Shown here: positions 6,561 through 8,479 of the stretch, one piece after another
How positions within the stretch are numbered: position 1 is the first letter of the stretch
Layout: the number at the start of each line of letters is the position of its first letter
From: an uncultured Clostridia bacterium
GTDB lineage: Bacteria; Bacillota; Clostridia; Lachnospirales; Anaerotignaceae
DNA: 8,479 nucleotides
Direction: 5' to 3'
Assembly (NCBI GenBank): GCA_958420075.1
Contig: CATZIM010000062.1
Location: 1-8,479 of the forward strand
Notes under the pieces: generated by a model
What the model was told of the DNA's origin: nothing
The model's input: the letters and a program-made list of their open reading frames with translations, nothing else
Databases searched by the model: none
Translations under genes and position numbers: made by a program

Positions 6561-6625
6561 ATTTCTTTGAAAATGGCGTATTTTCAAAGAAATTTGTTCT
6601 CTGGCAATCATCCAAGAGAACTTTT
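6561..6625 (+). ncRNA. tandem strong hairpins ending in a T run, possible small RNA or terminator
   Basis: First stem: 14 bp without mismatch, ATTTCTTTGAAAAT (6561-6574) with its complement at 6580-6593 and a 5-nt GGCGT loop. Three nt later a second stem forms: GTTCTC plus TGG (6596-6604) with CCA plus GAGAAC (6612-6621, one bulged A), followed at once by TTTT (6622-6625). The second stem with its T run has the form of a plus-strand intrinsic terminator. No coding gene precedes it, so a short noncoding transcript is possible. No known RNA family was recognised. Confidence 0.35.
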
Positions 6626-7055
6626 CCTGCAAAAACCACTGCTGAAAATGTTATTTCAACATAATATTTCCTTTCTGTATGATCTTTTATCTACTCCTTT
6701 CGCCCCTTTTGTCTTACAACATTTTGAAATATTTTGTTCAAATATCATTTCCTTTTTCCCGAAAATTTACTTTACTGTAGTTTCTTACAACACAAATCCC
6801 CTTGTGCTTAAATATATTTCACGATCACATCTCCTCCCTGGCATGTAGACAAAGTGCCCCTGGCAATGATTTCCTTTTTGAATATCATTCCTCTGTAATA
6901 GACTCCCGAAAGGCGCATAAAGTCTATAAAATGCCAAATCATTTATCCAAAAACACATTAGGACTTTCTATTCTTTCGCATTTGCCTCACCATAACTAAG
7001 TTCTATTTTTTATACTGTATTTCCTGCAAATATAAATGAACTTTTCAAATAAGAA

Positions 7056-7090
7056 AAAGAAGCTTTTCTATATGTGAAAAAAGCTTCTTT
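7056..7090. terminator. 12-bp perfect inverted repeat, bidirectional terminator candidate
   Basis: AAAGAAGCTTTT (7056-7067) and AAAAGCTTCTTT (7079-7090) are exact complements around an 11-nt loop. On the minus strand the stem runs into TTTTTCTTATTTG, a reasonable terminator tail; on the plus strand only CATCTTTC follows. It insulates the secreted-protein gene from the upstream region or ends an unknown transcript. Confidence 0.5.
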
Positions 7091-7124
7091 CATCTTTCTA
7101 AAATTTTCATTTTTCCCAAACCAT

Positions 7125-7139
7125 ATTTGTAAGACAAAT
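7125..7139. promoter_or_regulatory. inverted repeat upstream of the secreted-protein promoter
   Basis: ATTTGT and ACAAAT flank a 3-bp AAG spacer and end 4 bp before the predicted -35 box at 7144. A dimeric regulator could bind here. The arms are only 6 bp, so the call is tentative. Confidence 0.25.
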
Positions 7140-7143
7140 GTCA

Positions 7144-7172
7144 TTGTTTTCCATGTTCCTGCGTGCTACACT
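7144..7172 (+). promoter_or_regulatory. extended -10 promoter of the secreted stalk-repeat protein
   Basis: TTGTTT (7144-7149), a 17-bp spacer and TACACT (7167-7172) preceded by TGC, which makes an extended -10 element. Transcription would start near 7179, giving a leader of about 40 nt before the start codon at 7218. Confidence 0.5.
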
Positions 7173-7217
7173 CAAAATATAAAAACTTAATGGGGAAATA
7201 CGAAAGGGGAAATGTGT

Positions 7218-8132
7218 ATGAAAAAGATTCTATTTGTTCCAATACTTTTGCTAAGCCTGATCCTTTCCGGCTTCACTGCCTATGGGGCAACACCCATTGC
7301 CAACGCTGTCACAACGGATATTGTGGCTTCCATTAACGGCGCACCCATACCCTGCTATAATTTCTTCGGTCAGGTAACTATCTTTGCGGAGGATCTGGCT
7401 GATTATGGCTTCGATGTTTCTTACAGCCACGATGGACGGGAATTGTATATTACATATGATGATAACTTCCACACCCCTGTTACAGCAACTTATACGCCGC
7501 CCCAAAACAGACCTATCGGCAGACTGGCATACAAAGTCTATCCCAGCAATGTGACCGCGATGGTGGATGGCAACAAAATGTCCTCCTTCCGTGCAGACGG
7601 CAAAACACTGATTTACTTCAAAGCCTTGGAACCTTATGGCGATGTGGTATGGAATGCAGAAAATCGCACTGCTTCTTTCACTTCTGTGGCACTGTGGAAA
7701 TATACCCTGCCTGATAGCGGAAAGGATATCACCGCAAGCATTTCCGACTTTTCTCTGACACTAACAAAAAATCCTTCTGGCAGTTTTGATGTTTCTGAAA
7801 AAAACATGCAGTATTTAACTGCTCCTACCCTCACCGGCGGCAGGACACCCTATACCAAATTTGAATTTTCTCTGTATATGGATGTGGGAGAACAAACAGA
7901 TGAGGTATCTACTTTGCTATATAAAATGCTCAATGCGGACTTAGACAAATGGATTACCAATGATACTGCTTTGGCAAACGAACATATGAAAGTTACCATC
8001 AACGGCGAACCCGTTCCTGTCACATGGGTATCCAGAAGTGCCGGAAATGGTCATTCTGATTATGCATTCATCCTCGGCAAAAAAGTGAAAACCTTAGATG
8101 ACTTGCAGTCCATCTCCATTACATTTCAATAA
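7218..8132 (+). CDS. secreted protein with two copper-amine-oxidase-N-like (stalk) repeats
   Basis: A 304-residue exported protein of unknown function. Residues 1-24 are a signal peptide (MKK, hydrophobic core, likely cleavage after AYGA); there is no lipobox Cys. Two related repeats follow. The first, about 34-82, contains INGAPIPCYNFFGQVTIFAE and DLADYGFDVSYS. The second, about 106-155, contains VDGNKMSSFRADGKTLIYF and ALEPYGDVVWNAENRTASF. This is the pattern of copper-amine-oxidase N-terminal or 'stalk' domains, which in clostridia are surface-protein modules with no oxidase activity of their own. Residues about 160-304 match nothing I recognise; they contain a predicted beta-rich stretch ending in LDDLQSISITFQ. 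ATG 7218 is preferred over ATG 7212 because AAAGGGG (7203-7209) is 8 nt from the former but only 2 nt from the latter. Single-gene unit with its own promoter and terminator, pointing away from the catabolic cluster. Confidence 0.8.
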   Translation: MKKILFVPILLLSLILSGFTAYGATPIANAVTTDIVASINGAPIPCYNFFGQVTIFAEDLADYGFDVSYSHDGRELYITYDDNFHTPVTATYTPPQNRPIGRLAYKVYPSNVTAMVDGNKMSSFRADGKTLIYFKALEPYGDVVWNAENRTASFTSVALWKYTLPDSGKDITASISDFSLTLTKNPSGSFDVSEKNMQYLTAPTLTGGRTPYTKFEFSLYMDVGEQTDEVSTLLYKMLNADLDKWITNDTALANEHMKVTINGEPVPVTWVSRSAGNGHSDYAFILGKKVKTLDDLQSISITFQ

Positions 8133-8149
8133 AAGAAATTTTGTGCAAA

Positions 8150-8181
8150 AAAAGACAGTGTGATCATTCACACTGTCTTTT
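8150..8181 (+). terminator. intrinsic terminator of the secreted-protein gene
   Basis: GACAGTGTGA (8154-8163) and TCACACTGTC (8168-8177) form a perfect 10-bp stem with a TCAT loop, flanked by AAAA and TTTT. It begins 18 bp after the stop codon and is symmetrical enough to act in both directions. Confidence 0.9.
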
Positions 8182-8479
8182 CGTATTTGTTGTTTTATTC
8201 TTCTTCCAATTTCAAGAAGGTTATAATAAGTATGACCTATGATCCTGGCTATCTTTGATATATAGTCCCCCTCTATCTATATTTCTATCTAATATTTATT
8301 CTTTAAGCATACTACTTCATATTTACAACAAAAAAATGTAAATATATTTGTTCATTACTTCTCTCTAAAATTGTCATTGCCTGAAAAGATTCAGAAAACT
8401 TTCTTGGCAAAACTTTTATTTTTTCAATAATCATTTAATAGATTTCTAATTATCTCTTTAGATGTTCTTATATGCCGGT
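8182..8479. other. AT-rich intergenic end of window, no gene seen
   Basis: No reading frame with a ribosome site is visible on either strand. The only clear structure is a 9-bp inverted repeat, ATATTTACA (8319-8327) with TGTAAATAT (8337-8345), around an A-rich loop. It could be a promoter region for a gene beyond the edge. Confidence 0.5.

Larger units (their letters stand above)
6366..7120. other. AT-rich intergenic region without a convincing gene
   Basis: No reading frame here looks like a real protein. The longest (plus strand, 6462-6848, 128 codons) has no ribosome site, is rich in Phe, Ser, Leu and Ile from AT bias, and overlaps strong hairpins. The stretch contains hairpins at 6404-6444, 6561-6593, 6596-6621 and 7056-7090. 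No tRNA or recognisable riboswitch was found by eye. Confidence 0.6.

Noticed and set aside
6462..6848. Plus-strand open frame of 128 codons in the intergenic region
   Set aside because: No ribosome site, composition typical of translated AT-rich DNA, and two strong hairpins inside it.
6840..6935. Possible three-way junction RNA (GGCA/TGCC closing stem with TAGACT/AGTCTA and AATGAT/ATCATT hairpins)
   Set aside because: Stems are only 4-6 bp with large loops, and the pieces do not fit any riboswitch family I compared, including c-di-GMP, purine, glycine and fluoride.
6404..7142. AGACAAATGTC present at 6404-6414 and 7132-7142 as a shared regulatory motif
   Set aside because: Several 11-bp matches are expected by chance in AT-rich DNA, and the two sites have different contexts.
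6491..8413. Exact 13-bp repeat TTCTTGGCAAAAC at 6491-6503 and 8401-8413
   Set aside because: One 13-bp match in a window of this size is close to chance expectation and has no other shared flank or element structure.

Overview
The window suggests an anaerobic amino-acid-fermenting Firmicute close to Anaerotignum (formerly Clostridium) propionicum. The evidence is the truncated gene at the left edge: its 93 visible residues closely resemble, as I remember it, the small beta-alanyl-CoA:ammonia lyase of that organism. Strong AGGAGG-type ribosome sites and AT-rich intergenic DNA fit a clostridial genome. The genus is inferred and no search was run.

Minus-strand cluster (about 1-6330, read right to left). 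First comes a 250-residue LuxR-type regulator (5269-6021). It is followed by a class III omega-aminotransferase interrupted by one in-frame TAA (3651-5003), a CoA-acylating aldehyde dehydrogenase of the EutE/AdhE/SucD type (2164-3522), an NhaC-family transporter (515-2026) and the start of a hotdog-fold ammonia lyase (1-279, running off the edge). Together they read as a beta-alanine (or similar omega-amino acid) catabolic cluster. The transporter may bring in substrate or exchange ions. The aminotransferase and dehydrogenase would form an oxidative branch through a semialdehyde to an acyl-CoA. The ammonia lyase belongs to a branch through beta-alanyl-CoA to acrylyl-CoA. The activating CoA transferase is not in the window. 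Gaps of 128 to 265 bp separate the genes. The gap after the aminotransferase carries a strong intrinsic terminator and the other gaps carry hairpins, so expression is probably stepped or processed rather than one uniform transcript.

Control sites. Predicted minus-strand promoters lie in front of the aminotransferase, with a perfect 12-bp palindrome at the expected transcription start, and in front of the regulator, with three 11-bp tandem repeats just upstream of the -35 box.

Middle intergenic region (about 6330-7140). No convincing gene is visible. The DNA is AT-rich and holds several strong hairpins, two of them in tandem at 6561-6621 with a short T run, which may mark a small RNA or transcript ends.

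Right side, plus strand. A secreted protein (7218-8132) has two copper-amine-oxidase-N-like 'stalk' repeats and an unrecognised C-terminal part. It has its own extended -10 promoter and a clear terminator. The last 300 bp are AT-rich and show no gene.
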